Shown here piece by piece: positions 1 through 10,362 of a stretch of 64,000 bases of DNA. Made by a program: the position numbers and the translations under genes. This DNA comes from Branchiostoma floridae (Eukaryota; Chordata; Leptocardii; Amphioxiformes; Branchiostomatidae). Location: assembly GCF_000003815.2 (NCBI RefSeq), contig NC_049992.1, positions 4,584,434 through 4,648,433 on the forward strand, given 5' to 3'. The notes below the pieces were generated by a model. It was not told where the DNA came from. It did not search any database and saw only the letters and a list, made by a program, of their open reading frames with translations. Positions within the stretch are counted from its first letter, which is position 1; every line of letters starts with the position of its first letter.

Positions 1-169
1 AATTAGGACCTTATTTGCATAAACAAATGAAAAAAATAAATACTTAACTCGAAAAGATTCAAACCATTTGGCGAAGGTATGATATCGTTGAGCTCTAGTT
101 ATATTCTGAATGCTGCCCTAGGGCATGAAAGGAACGCTTTCAAAGTACACAAGGCATGAATATTGAAGA

Positions 170-575
170 AATCCCACACAATCATATAATGTTTTTCAGA
201 GATTAAAGACGTTTTCCATCGGTTTGTTGATGTAAAGCCTCTGAGTCACTGTAGTATTGGTCTGGCACAAGCCTATGTGAACACTGTACATATGTATCAA
301 TGTACCTCAGAATTAGTCTCCATACTGCGATTGCACCATATCAATGAATTTTACAGTCGCACAGTTCGCTTAATCATGGCAGACTAAAAATGTTGTTTCT
401 CACAATGTGGTCGGAGTAAGGCTTGGTGTGATTCTATCCTTGGGGGAGTACCCATTGTCACTCGAAGGTTTGCAGGTATTTCTACTGACGGTGATGCACG
501 TTCCAGTACCATTTCCCAATCCATAGAATCCATCACAACTGAGTCAGCTGTCAGGTTCTACAATTTCCTTAAAAG
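170..575 (+). promoter_or_regulatory. Conserved upstream block and non-coding exon 1 of lectin receptor copy 1
   Basis: This block is similar to sequence upstream of both other receptor copies (36702-37150 and 46533-46965, minus strand). Similarity runs through the stretch around CAGAATTAGTCTCC and TTTCTCACAATGTGG and stops at a shared donor, AAAAG|GTAGG, after base 575. The coding exon has a good acceptor at 2656-2657, so I infer a 5' UTR exon ending at 575, spliced to 2658, with the promoter inside or just upstream of the block. The transcription start is not visible. No function is assigned to individual sites. Confidence 0.6.
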
Positions 576-605
576 GTAGGGGTGGTTTATACATAAAGCT
601 TAAAC

Positions 606-1706
606 TTAAAGCTAAGGGCACGACCCGCAGTACGTGCCATTTGTCCGTACGCTTTTTTTGGGAGGCCAAGTCCGCCACGTATTTCTGATAACGATAAGGC
701 TGTTCAGGGCAGGCGCGTCGCCCGTACTGGCACGTACGGAGGGCGAATCCGCAGCCCGATGGCACACAGTGTTGCCTGCACGTTAAGTTCTACGGCGTGT
801 CTGTGTGCTCCAAAATCCATCGGATTCCCTACGAGTTCGTACGGAAGCGGTACTCACCCCTTACGGATCCAAAAAGATTACCCACGTTTTGGCACGTACG
901 GCGGGTTGTGCCACCAGCTTAAGGTAGCGCTAGCAATTATCCTACCATTTATTCAAAACCACTGCTATCTTAAAAACATGCGGAAAGAGCCAAATATAAA
1001 AGCCATGGGAAAATATATCAACCCTTCCAAAATAAAATGGNNNNNNNNNNNNNNNNNNNNNNNNNNNNNNNNNNNNNNNNNNNNNNNNNNNNNNNNNNNN
1101 NNNNNNNNNNNNNNNNNNNNNNNNNNNNNNNNNNNNNNNNNNNNNNNNNNNNNNNNNNNNNNNNNNNNNNNNNNNNNNNNNNNNNNNNNNNNNNNNNNNN
1201 NNNNNNNNNNNNNNNNNNNNNNNNNNNNNNNNNNNNNNNNNNNNNNNNNNNNNNNNNNNNNNNNNNNNNNNNNNNNNNNNNNNNNNNNNNNNNNNNNNNN
1301 NNNNNNNNNNNNNNNNNNNNNNNNNNNNNNNNNNNNNNNNNNNNNNNNNNNNNNNNNNNNNNNNNNNNNNNNNNNNNNNNNNNNNNNNNNNNNNNNNNNN
1401 NNNNNNNNNNNNNNNNNNNNNNNNNNNNNNNNNNNNNNNNNNNNNNNNNNNNNNNNNNNNNNNNNNNNNNNNNNNNNNNNNNNNNNNNNAGATTTTAATT
1501 TGGAGCACACAGACACGCCGTAGAACTTAACGTGCAGGCTGAACTTTGTGTGCCGTCGGACTGCGGATTCGCCCCCGTACGTGCCAGTACGGGCGACGCG
1601 CCTGCCCTGTACAGCCTGAACGTTTTCCGAAATACATGGCGGACGTGGCCTTCCAAGAAAACGTACGAACAAATTGCACGTACGGCGGGTTGTGCCCTTA
1701 GCTTAC
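606..1706. mobile_element. Foldback-type element with ~210-bp inverted arms flanking an assembly gap
   Basis: The left arm (about 606-820, beginning AAGCTAAGGGCACGACCCGC) is repeated inverted at about 1495-1706 (ending GGGTTGTGCCCTTAGCTTA). The arms share long stretches including GGCAGGCGCGTCGCCCGTAC and are rich in ACGTACG. A further partial copy of the terminal motif lies at about 885-925. No transposase is readable, and the centre is missing as N. It could be a foldback element or two inverted copies of a shorter MITE. Confidence 0.65.
1041..1489. other. Assembly gap, 449 N
   Basis: An uninterrupted run of N falls inside the inverted-arm element. Long palindromic arms are a plausible cause of the assembly failure. 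Reading frames across it are meaningless. Confidence 0.99.
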
Positions 1707-2077
1707 GATAACTGGTAGCACACAATGAATGGTATTGCTACAGTAATTGTAACAGTTAATGCAGAAGTTATCCTAGATTCTGTCAAATGTTTTTTTTAGG
1801 TTAGATTACCCCCAAATCTAACCCAATATTCCAGACATTTAGTCAGTCCAATCCTTTACAGGACTGGAAGTACCGCATGCATATTCAGGTTTAGTCAGAA
1901 AAGAATTGAAAATTGTGCAGTTAACATGCTCCAACCTTATGTTTTTTTTCGAATGTGAATTTTTACCTCAGTAAAAATAGAGGCATTGTTTCAGGTGTCT
2001 TTTCTGTGAAGCTGTGGTTCCATATAACACTCATTACAATAATACCGCCACTTATCCTAATACCGCCAAATAATCAA

Positions 2078-2300
2078 GAGTTCGGAGACCTCCATGAAAT
2101 ATTCTGATTATACAAATGATTTCACATCTACATAATTTATGCTTGCTTATATGCAAATTAGGGACTTATTTGCATAATTGGTATGTGCTTATCGTCCACG
2201 GTATACACCCTTTAGACAACCACGTGTTCAACCCATTTTTTAAAGAAGGCTTCGATAACGATACATTCGTAGACAACAAGGTCAAGCTTAAGAGCCTTTA
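2078..2300. repeat. Fragment of a dispersed TTTGCATAATT-rich repeat
   Basis: The fragment starts with an AGAGTTCGGAGACCTCCATG-like sequence and contains GCAAATTAGGGACTTATTTG. It matches the start of the longer copy at 11861-12950. A stub of the same family opens the window at bases 1-30. It contains no gene. Confidence 0.5.
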
Positions 2301-2703
2301 GTTCCTTTTCGAGACAGGCGAGCTCGTCGTGGGAAGAACATACTGTGATCACATTCATTGCTAGATTTGTAGATAATAATCACACGTGCTCACGGGACAA
2401 GTGTGTTTTTTTTTGCCTTGGACGCTATAGTCTTGATATTTTGGTGGCAGATATGTTTTGACGTCAGGACCAAGTGGCACAGTTTTATTTGAGCATCCTA
2501 GCAGCTATCTCTTGAACTGCACTTTTTTTAATCTTCCGTAAAAGGAGACCCGCAGAAAAAAATGAGAGATTTTCATGATATTTGTCAGCGATTTGTATCC
2601 ATTATAAAATATTTTAATCAAAGTCTCATTCTGACGTCTTTCTTTGCTTGGAAGCAGAATTTTTTGGATCCAAACAGCTCAAAGTAGCATCAGCAAAAAC
2701 ATC

Positions 2704-5700
2704 ATGAAGAAGTGGACGGCATTGCGCTCCATGCTCAGACTTGCCGCACCCAAGGAAACACCTCCTTGCCAAGGTGAAGCAGAACTAGACTTGAGTGAAC
2801 CGAGGCTGGCACCAGAAAATCAGGATGACGTTGATGATAAGACCGCGAAGCCACCTTTGCCAAAAAGAAAGGTGCCGCCAAACAAATACGAAGACGTGGA
2901 CCCGCATGGCGAAAGCATCTTTGCATCTGGCCCTGGGCAGAAACAAAAAGATGATAAACCTGTAGATGGTAGAAAGATCACGCCTCCGTTGCCGGCAAGA
3001 AAAGCATTATCACCAAAAAAATACGAAGACGTGGACCCGCATGGTGAAAGTATTTTTTCAGATAGTCCTAGGCCAAAGGGACAGGATAACGAAGATGTGG
3101 ATGGTAAAAATCCTCCATCCCTTCCACCACCAAGGAAGTACGAAGATGTAAACCCAAAGTCCAGTGGTGTAGATGTGGTGCTGGGCTGTGGTCTGAAACG
3201 TGCTGCGCCCAATCTACCTCCTCCCCGCACACTTGCCACAGGAGACGAGCGGAAAGATGAGGATGAAGCAGAGGAAGTCACTGGCCAAGAGGATGGTGAT
3301 CACAATCTACCCTCCCTTCACCATCTAAACATGGGCGACCACATGGTGATGTGGCCAGATAACGGGGAAGAGTCTTACTCTGCAACATACTACACAGCGG
3401 ACGATACTTACAAAGACAGGGTGTCTTGCTCATTGCCAGATGAAGCCCCCCAAAACGATCCTACAGAAACAGAGGTATACAATGCAAAGCAGTCAAAGAA
3501 AGAAAAAGATGAGGGTTTCAATGCCCCCAAGTCGACCCCAAGGCTGAAGAGAGAAAGTCGAGTATATGGAGGAAGTGAAGACTTGGAAAGGACGTATGAA
3601 GATGTGGATCCCGCTGGTGACAGTATCTTTCGATTGAGGACCAGCGTACCCTCTCTTCAGCATCTTGACACGGGAAACAAAGAGAAAAAATTAGAGGATC
3701 AAAGAAGCCAAGAATCAGACAGTTCTCGCAAAGACAGGAATCGAAAGAACGGTTCCTTTGCATCGAGCTCTGAGCTGAGATTATCATTGCACAAGAAGCG
3801 AAGTAGTATTGAAGAGTCTGAAAAAGGGAACAGCACGTATGAAGACGTTGACATAGAGCATGGCGATGTGAATCAGATACTGAGCTCTGGCTTACAGCGA
3901 GATGACCCTCCCAAACTGGACATGGGAGACCACACTGTGGAATGGCCTTCCGATGGCGACCAATACTCAGATAAGTACTACACATCAAAGGAAACTAAGG
4001 GAAAGGCAGAGGGTAAGGCACCTGGGTTCCACTACAAAGTTAAAGGTATGTCCCGACATTTTTTCTTAATGTCAGAACTACATACATTTACATTCAACTG
4101 CTTACATGTGCATGTAATGCTTTTGCTTGCCTGTGTGTACATTGGTTTGTAAGAGTGGTTGGTTTTTGTGACTTTTCTGCATATGCAGGTAAGTGTAGGT
4201 AAAACAGGAGTTGTGCAGGGAATTCTGATGTTTGCCTGGACCTACATGGAAAAGGAAGCATTTTATTCATTCATACACATACCTGTCCTTGGTGCTGTCT
4301 CACATTCACAAATAGGCGGACAGAACTGTCCTTGGTGCTGACTCACATTCACAAATAGGTGGACAGACCTGTCCTTGGTGCTAACTCACATTCACACATA
4401 GGTGGACAGACCTGTCCTTGGTGCTGACTCACATTCACACATAGGCGGACAGAACTGTCCTTGGTGCTGACTCACATTAACACATATAGGCAGACAGACC
4501 TGTCCTTGGTGCTGACTCACATTCACACGTAGGCAGACAGACCTGTCCTTGGTGCTGACTCACATTCACACATAGGCGGACAGACCTGTCCTTGGTGCTG
4601 ACTCACATTCACACATAGACAGACCTGTCCTTGGTGCTGACTCACACTCTAACATAGACAGCCTGTCCTTGGTGCTGACTCACATTAACACATACGCAGA
4701 CAGATCTGTCCTTGGTGCTGACTAACATTCACACATAGGCAGACAGACCTGTCCTTGGTGCTGACTCACATTCACACATAGGCAGACAGACCTGTTCTTG
4801 GTGCTGACTCACACTCTAACATAAACAGCCTGTCCTTGGTGCTGACTCACATTCACACATAGGCAGACAGACCTGTCCTTGGTGCTGACTCACATTCACC
4901 CATAGGCGGACAGACCTGTCCTTGGTGCTGACTCAAATTCACCCATAGGCGGACAGACCTGTCCTTGGTGCTGACTCACATTCACACATAGGCAGACAGA
5001 CCTATCCTTGGTGATGACTCACATTCACTCATAAGCAGACAGACCTGTCTTCGGTGCTGACTCACATTCACACATAGGAAAACTGCTGACTCACATTCAC
5101 ACATAGGCAGACAGACCTGTTCTTGGTGCTGACTCACATTCACCCATTGCAGACAGACCTGTCCTTGGTGCTGACTCACATTCACCCATAGGCAGACAGA
5201 CCTGTCCTTGGTGCTGACTCACATTCACACATAGGCAGACAGACCTGTCCTTGGTGCTGACTCACATTCACACATAGGCAGACAGACCTGTCTTCGGTGC
5301 TGACTCACATTCACATTATAGACAGACAGACCTGTCCTTGGTGCTTAAACATGCTGCTTTACTTTTGTGTCCTAGACTGCATGACGGAGATGTGGAACAG
5401 TGCCGGTGGACTGATCAGGAACGTGAAATGCCCAAAGCACACCTGCCGGATAGCGCTGATCTGTGGACTCCTGGTGGTAGCAGCCGTTGTTACCACTGTA
5501 ATCCTCACAACCGTGATTCTTATACCCGGAGTCGAGGTAGGCCAAGAAGTTTTAACCGCTGGCGTCGTGTGTCGTGTAACTGTTATACCCCCGTCACATT
5601 ATCCACGATCTTCGGGCGTATCGATGGAAGATTGGCCATATTTAAGATTGACAGAGGGTTGCATGTATTTTCCATCTGAAAACAGTCCCTGCCATACTCT

Positions 5701-8700
5701 GTACCTTGTACAATTGTTGTACAATAAAGTTATTAATATAAGCTAGGGTCGGGTGATTGCCGCAGAATCGTCATCCGATCGATTTTTGCCAAATGTGACA
5801 GGGGTTTTAGAGTGGTGAGCTCAGAACCTAGAAGTCCCGAGTTCGATTCTCCGTAATGAGAATATTATGCAAAATTTACCTGTACTACTGGTAAACTGAA
5901 AGGTAAGTTTCAGTAATTAGGTACACACATATTAAGTACTCTAGGTTGTCATTACTACCACCAATACTGCAGGTTCGTTCGTGTTTATGTTTTTAACTTA
6001 ACCTTAATGCATTTTTGAGCATTAATTGGAAGAGGATTTGACATGTTGTAAATACTGTAACATGTTTCATTATCCATTGTGCTTGTAGGAAGCCCCTGAT
6101 TCAAAGAATGAAAATAGTGCTGCATTGTGGACGTACCCTTGGAAGTCAATCACTCCTTTGTGGACGACAATCTACAACGAAAACAACACATACATTGTTC
6201 CCTCAATGTTCCCTTCACTGGTGTTGACAAAGGTACCTGCACGTATATCTTTAGATGCTAAAGCTCATATAATACAAAAAAGGCAAACATATAAAAGACA
6301 ACCTTGTTATAAGAAAAAATACGAAAATGACTGATTATTCCTCTTGATTTTAACACTATATCAAAGATTTGCTGGAATATTAGCCCTATTGTTATATTAA
6401 TAATGATGTTATGTTAATTATGGATTATAGGATGTTGAGCTATATTTTGTACTTTTGTGTGATAGATGTTGCCATACATTGTACAATTGCCATGCAATAA
6501 AGTTCTTCTATGATCTCAAAAAGAAGGCAAAGCCTTGGAAGGCACCAGTCGCCAAGGACAACATCTCCAGCACTGTGCCTTTGGCTACAATGAGACTGGA
6601 AGGACGCACACAACCGTTTCCAAGTACCGGCCTCACCACGGAGAAGTCACCCACAACTGTGACAGTTACAACTCTGCCAAGCCTTGGTAAGCAAATATAA
6701 ATCGTTCAAAGTCTGTAATTGGAGGCTATACTCTTACTACCTTGCTCTTATTTTGTACAGTCCAACTGCTCTCAGAGTGTTAATTCCATAAGGCTCAGCA
6801 CACAGAATTACAAATGGGAAACCATACCAATAGGTATCTCCATTGTTTTTAATGACCTTTTCTTCTCGTGAACAATGTAAATAGCCCTAGGCTATTATCC
6901 TCATTACCCTGTTAGTTGTCTGCCCAATATCATTGCTTCTTATCATGCATATGTCATGTAGACCAGTGCAGTAGGAACCCATGCAAACATGGACACTGTG
7001 TGAACAAACCTGAAGGCTACAAATGTACCTGCTCACCTGGATGGACTGGACAGAACTGTCCGCAAGGTGAGTTCTTCATGTAGTAGCATTGAGATACAAG
7101 AAGTAGGAGAGTCCACTATATGTACTAAGGAATGCAGCTAAGAATTTGAAAGTCAAAAGAACTCGAAATACCTAGCAGTAGGTTGGAGTAGATTGCTTGA
7201 AATTCCAATTTTATGATTTCTTAAAATCTATGATTTTCAAAAGTACTCCCTTCTGTTGCCAAACAGACATTGATGAGTGTACCAGAAACCCATGCCAACA
7301 TGGACGCTGTGTGAACAAACCTGGTGGCTACAAATGTATCTGCTCATCTGGATGGACTGGACAGAACTGTCAAAAAGGTGATGCATATTAAAATGAATAT
7401 CACAAAATTTACAATGTCATGAAGTTACTAAGACTATTACCATATGGCTGAGTGTAAAATTTTCCTAAATTATATTGTCTTTCAAAAGTTGCTTATTACT
7501 ATAGTAATGTTAATATAACATATCATTTTTCAATTCAACTAGTAAAAGAAAAAATGCCATCTAATAACCACATTCTTGTGTTTTGACATTGATAATGGGC
7601 CTTTATTCTTTTTATTTATGAATGATGATTCTTTCCATATCCTAAAGACATCAATGCTCAGTGTACCAGGAACCCATGCCAACATGGAACTTGTGTGAAC
7701 AAAGATGGTGGCTACAAATGTACCTGCTCACCTGGATGGACTGGAAAGAACTGTCAGCATGGTGAGAGTATTAGTTCCTTTTCAAGCCATCCATTTTTCT
7801 TTATCTTTTACGCTCTTTCTTTATGTTATGTCTATCTTTGATCACAATTTACTTGCATATGATTGTATGTCATTATTCTCTACTTTACCAAACAGACATC
7901 AATGAGTGTACCAGAAACCCATGCCAACATGGACGCTGTGTGAACAATGATGGCGGCTACAAATGCACCTGCTTACCTGGATGGACTGGACAGAACTGTC
8001 AGCAAGGTGAGTTTCTCATTCTATCAAATAGTATCTGTTTATAGGCCCACCAAGTTGACTCTCTCTGTTTTTCTTTTTTTCTTCAACTTCATTTCTTTCT
8101 TTATAAATGGTTATATTACCTTTGCCTAGAAGAGTATGTTTATTTAATTTATGATGTCTCTTTCTTTTTCAAAGACATAAATGAATGTATCAAGTATGAA
8201 CCATGCGGAAATGGTCGCTGTGTGAACCAAGATGGGAGCTACAATTGTACCTGCTCACCTGGATGGACTGGACAGAACTGTTCGAAAGGTAAGTTCTCTT
8301 TCTCAGTCTAGCTATCATTCACTGTGTATCACCTCTTCTGTCTTTTTATTCGCTCTTCCTGGTTTTCTCAAGTACATGCGTGATGATGCGTGATGATTTC
8401 ATTCTGTATCGCACAGACATCAATGAGTGTACCACCAGGAACCCATGCAAATATGGACGCTGTGTGAACAAACCTGGCGGCTACAAATGTACCTGCTCAC
8501 CTGGATGGACTGGACAGAACTGTCAGCAAGGTTACAAACATTTTGTGTCACCCTGATTCTGCTGTAAAAATAGTATGTATATCATATCCATGTTTTATCA
8601 TATCCTGACGTAACTGCTTGAGATAGAAAGGGTCATTCTGTGAACAAGGTCCACGGAGATAAGTCCAGGGGTAAGTCCCTAGTACGTTATCTTAGTGTTG

Positions 8701-10362
8701 GAAGGAAAGTTTAGCAATTTTTCTATAAAATTAATGTACATGTATGTACATGAACTTGATTTTTTGCAGCCCGTAACGTTACATGCCGGAGTGGATGGAG
8801 AGAACACAACAATCACTGCTACAAGCTGATGACAGACAGACTCAGGAGCTGGTACTCAGCAAACGATAAGTGTAAAGATCAGCGGGCAAATCTTGCTTCC
8901 ATTCACAGTTGGGCCGAAATGAACTTCATCAGTGCTTTGATCACTAACGGTACGTTACTACCAGTTCCTTAGTGTTTATGGACTTAAAGCACAGGCGGTA
9001 GGCCAAGGAATTGTTGTTGTGGATGTTACGAGTGTGAATCTAAAATGAAGTACTAGTCTGGCACATATATCTACTAGTCTGGCACATGTAATCGGGATCG
9101 ACTGCCCAAGCGGGTGCCGAATGTCGGTGAGTTCCGAGCGAAGGCACCCAAATTTGTTGCAGCCAACAACAATTCCGAGAGCTAGCTCAGCTTAAAGGAT
9201 AGCTGATGGGGGCATTTTATGAGTGCAACAGGTTGCCATTGTCTGGTGGCTTGGCTTGAGTGCCAGTTTGCTTGTGTGGCACCACTGTGTAGTCTAGTAC
9301 TATTTGTTGCAGCCAACAACAACAATTCCAAGGCCTATTTCCCTGATAAAGCTTAAAGTAAATGAAGGCCTTTAGAGATCAATTTTGCCACACTGGGCTT
9401 AGTACAGATCACAACTAGACATGTTGAATAAATATGACTTGACTTGACTTACTTGACTTATGTCGGGTGTCGCTCCTCCCCTGCCACCCGAACCACTGTA
9501 GCAGCACAGAAGACTCTGTCAAGCATCGCTTTCCCCAAGCTGTCTATCTCTAGACCTGTGTCCCTTCTCAGCACTTCTATATTCATTTAACAGAAACAAG
9601 ATAAACTATTTATTTATTTATTTATCGGTCTGGCTGTTCAGAACACACAGCCAGGGCTGCCCAAAAACAGAGACAATACATATGGATTTGAATAGATTTG
9701 TCCTCTAAAACGCCCCATGATATCATAAAATGTCATGATGTCATATCATGTTACAACAACTTTTTCTCCACCTCAGCCCCTAAGGGGAATCAGCCAGTTG
9801 TCTGGTTTGGACTGAAACGGCGGGATGGTGGGTTGAAGTGGACGGATGGATCTGGACTGTCTTACACCAACTGGGCACCAGGTGAACCCAACGGCAAAGC
9901 CTGGCTGACTTTATCTGCTAAGTGCATTGGTATGGCCTCCAAGGTGGGTGCTTCTTTTTTGTGGTTAAGTAAATACAGTACTAATTGTCACTTTTCATAT
10001 TACATTCTTAATTCAAGTTCATAGTGTCTTGTAATAGGTGGTACAATTGATAAATATTACTCATTAACCTATGTTAATTAGTCTACTAATGATAATAATA
10101 AAGGGTTTTAGAATAGGTCCTATTTTTTGTCTTCTGATTACAGTGATTGAAATCATGTTCATTTTGTACTTTGCCAGCTGTTACTATGGAGTCACACAAA
10201 TTGATGATTTTTTTCAGATTAGAATTCTTTTTGGAAACATTTTTATATTGTTTTCCACAGACTGGCAGGCAGTGGCTCTGGGGAACTTGGATGCAAAAGG
10301 GGCTCTGGCATGACCAAGAATGTAGAAATAAATTTGCATACGTTTGCAAGGCTCCAATTTAA
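2704..10362 (+). CDS. Type II membrane receptor, EGF-repeat and C-type lectin, copy 1 (974 aa)
   Basis: Thirteen coding exons: 2704-4045, 5376-5536, 6089-6232, 6527-6686, 6962-7066, 7267-7377, 7648-7761, 7896-8006, 8175-8288, 8417-8530, 8770-8949, 9777-9943 and 10261-10362. They join in frame to TAA. The start is the ATG of [10 protein letters not shown], which all three copies share; the in-frame ATG at 2644 would be intronic. Residues 1-447 are a hydrophilic tail with two [18 protein letters not shown] units, a YEDVNP, a [12 protein letters not shown] and a YEDVDIEHG unit, plus two MGDH-WP-YYT blocks. Residues about 473-497 are hydrophobic and preceded by Lys/Arg, with no signal peptide, hence N-in type II. 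A stalk (502-602), six EGF domains (603-825) and a six-cysteine lectin domain (826-974) follow, with EPN in the calcium loop but WHD where WND is usual. It is probably a carbohydrate-binding surface receptor; its ligand is unknown. Confidence 0.87.
4281..5345. repeat. 43-bp minisatellite in the first coding intron of copy 1
   Basis: About 25 units of roughly 43 bp, consensus start GGCGGACAGACCTGTCC then TTGGTGCTGACTCAC and ATTCACACATA. Some units are shortened. Each unit carries the small palindrome GGACAG-AC-CTGTCC. It lies between the cytoplasmic exon and the transmembrane exon. The same repeat sits in the matching intron of the other two copies. Confidence 0.95.
5748..5870. repeat. Half copy of a foldback element followed by a tRNA-like stretch
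   Basis: Bases 5748-5808 match one arm of the palindrome at 18323-18507 (GCAGAATCGTCATCCGATCG, then an AAATGTGACAGGGG end). Directly after it, a stretch with a B-box-like GAGTTCGATTCTCC looks like a tRNA-derived SINE remnant. It lies in the intron after the transmembrane exon. The tRNA-like part is weak. Confidence 0.45.
9050..9450. repeat. Dispersed repeat remnants in the lectin-domain intron of copy 1
   Basis: TTTGTTGCAGCCAACAACAA occurs twice (about 9152 and 9303). The stretch ends in an AATAAATATGACTTGACTTG tail typical of retroposed sequence. No reading frame of interest was seen in the rest of this 827-bp intron. Confidence 0.4.

Noticed and set aside
942..1672. Frames spanning the N run
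   Set aside because: They are created by undetermined bases. The flanks are arms of a mobile element.
2820..3281. Long open frame antisense to the first coding exon of copy 1 (and similar ones at 33763-34143 and 45563-46105)
   Set aside because: It is a shadow of the codon bias in the repeated Pro/Tyr/Asp sense sequence. The sense frame is conserved with indels in multiples of three; the antisense has no domain.
4046..4152. Read-through C-terminus after the large exon of copy 1, ending in a hydrophobic stretch
   Set aside because: An AAAG|GTATGT donor at 4046 is shared by all three copies, and splicing joins in frame to the transmembrane exon. A truncated isoform by intron retention is possible but unsupported.
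4982..5185. Frames across the 43-bp minisatellites (also 31513-31767 and 43734-43952) reading CES-type repeats
   Set aside because: They exist only because a tandem repeat lacks stops in some frames. The unit length is not a multiple of three, and they lie antisense within introns.
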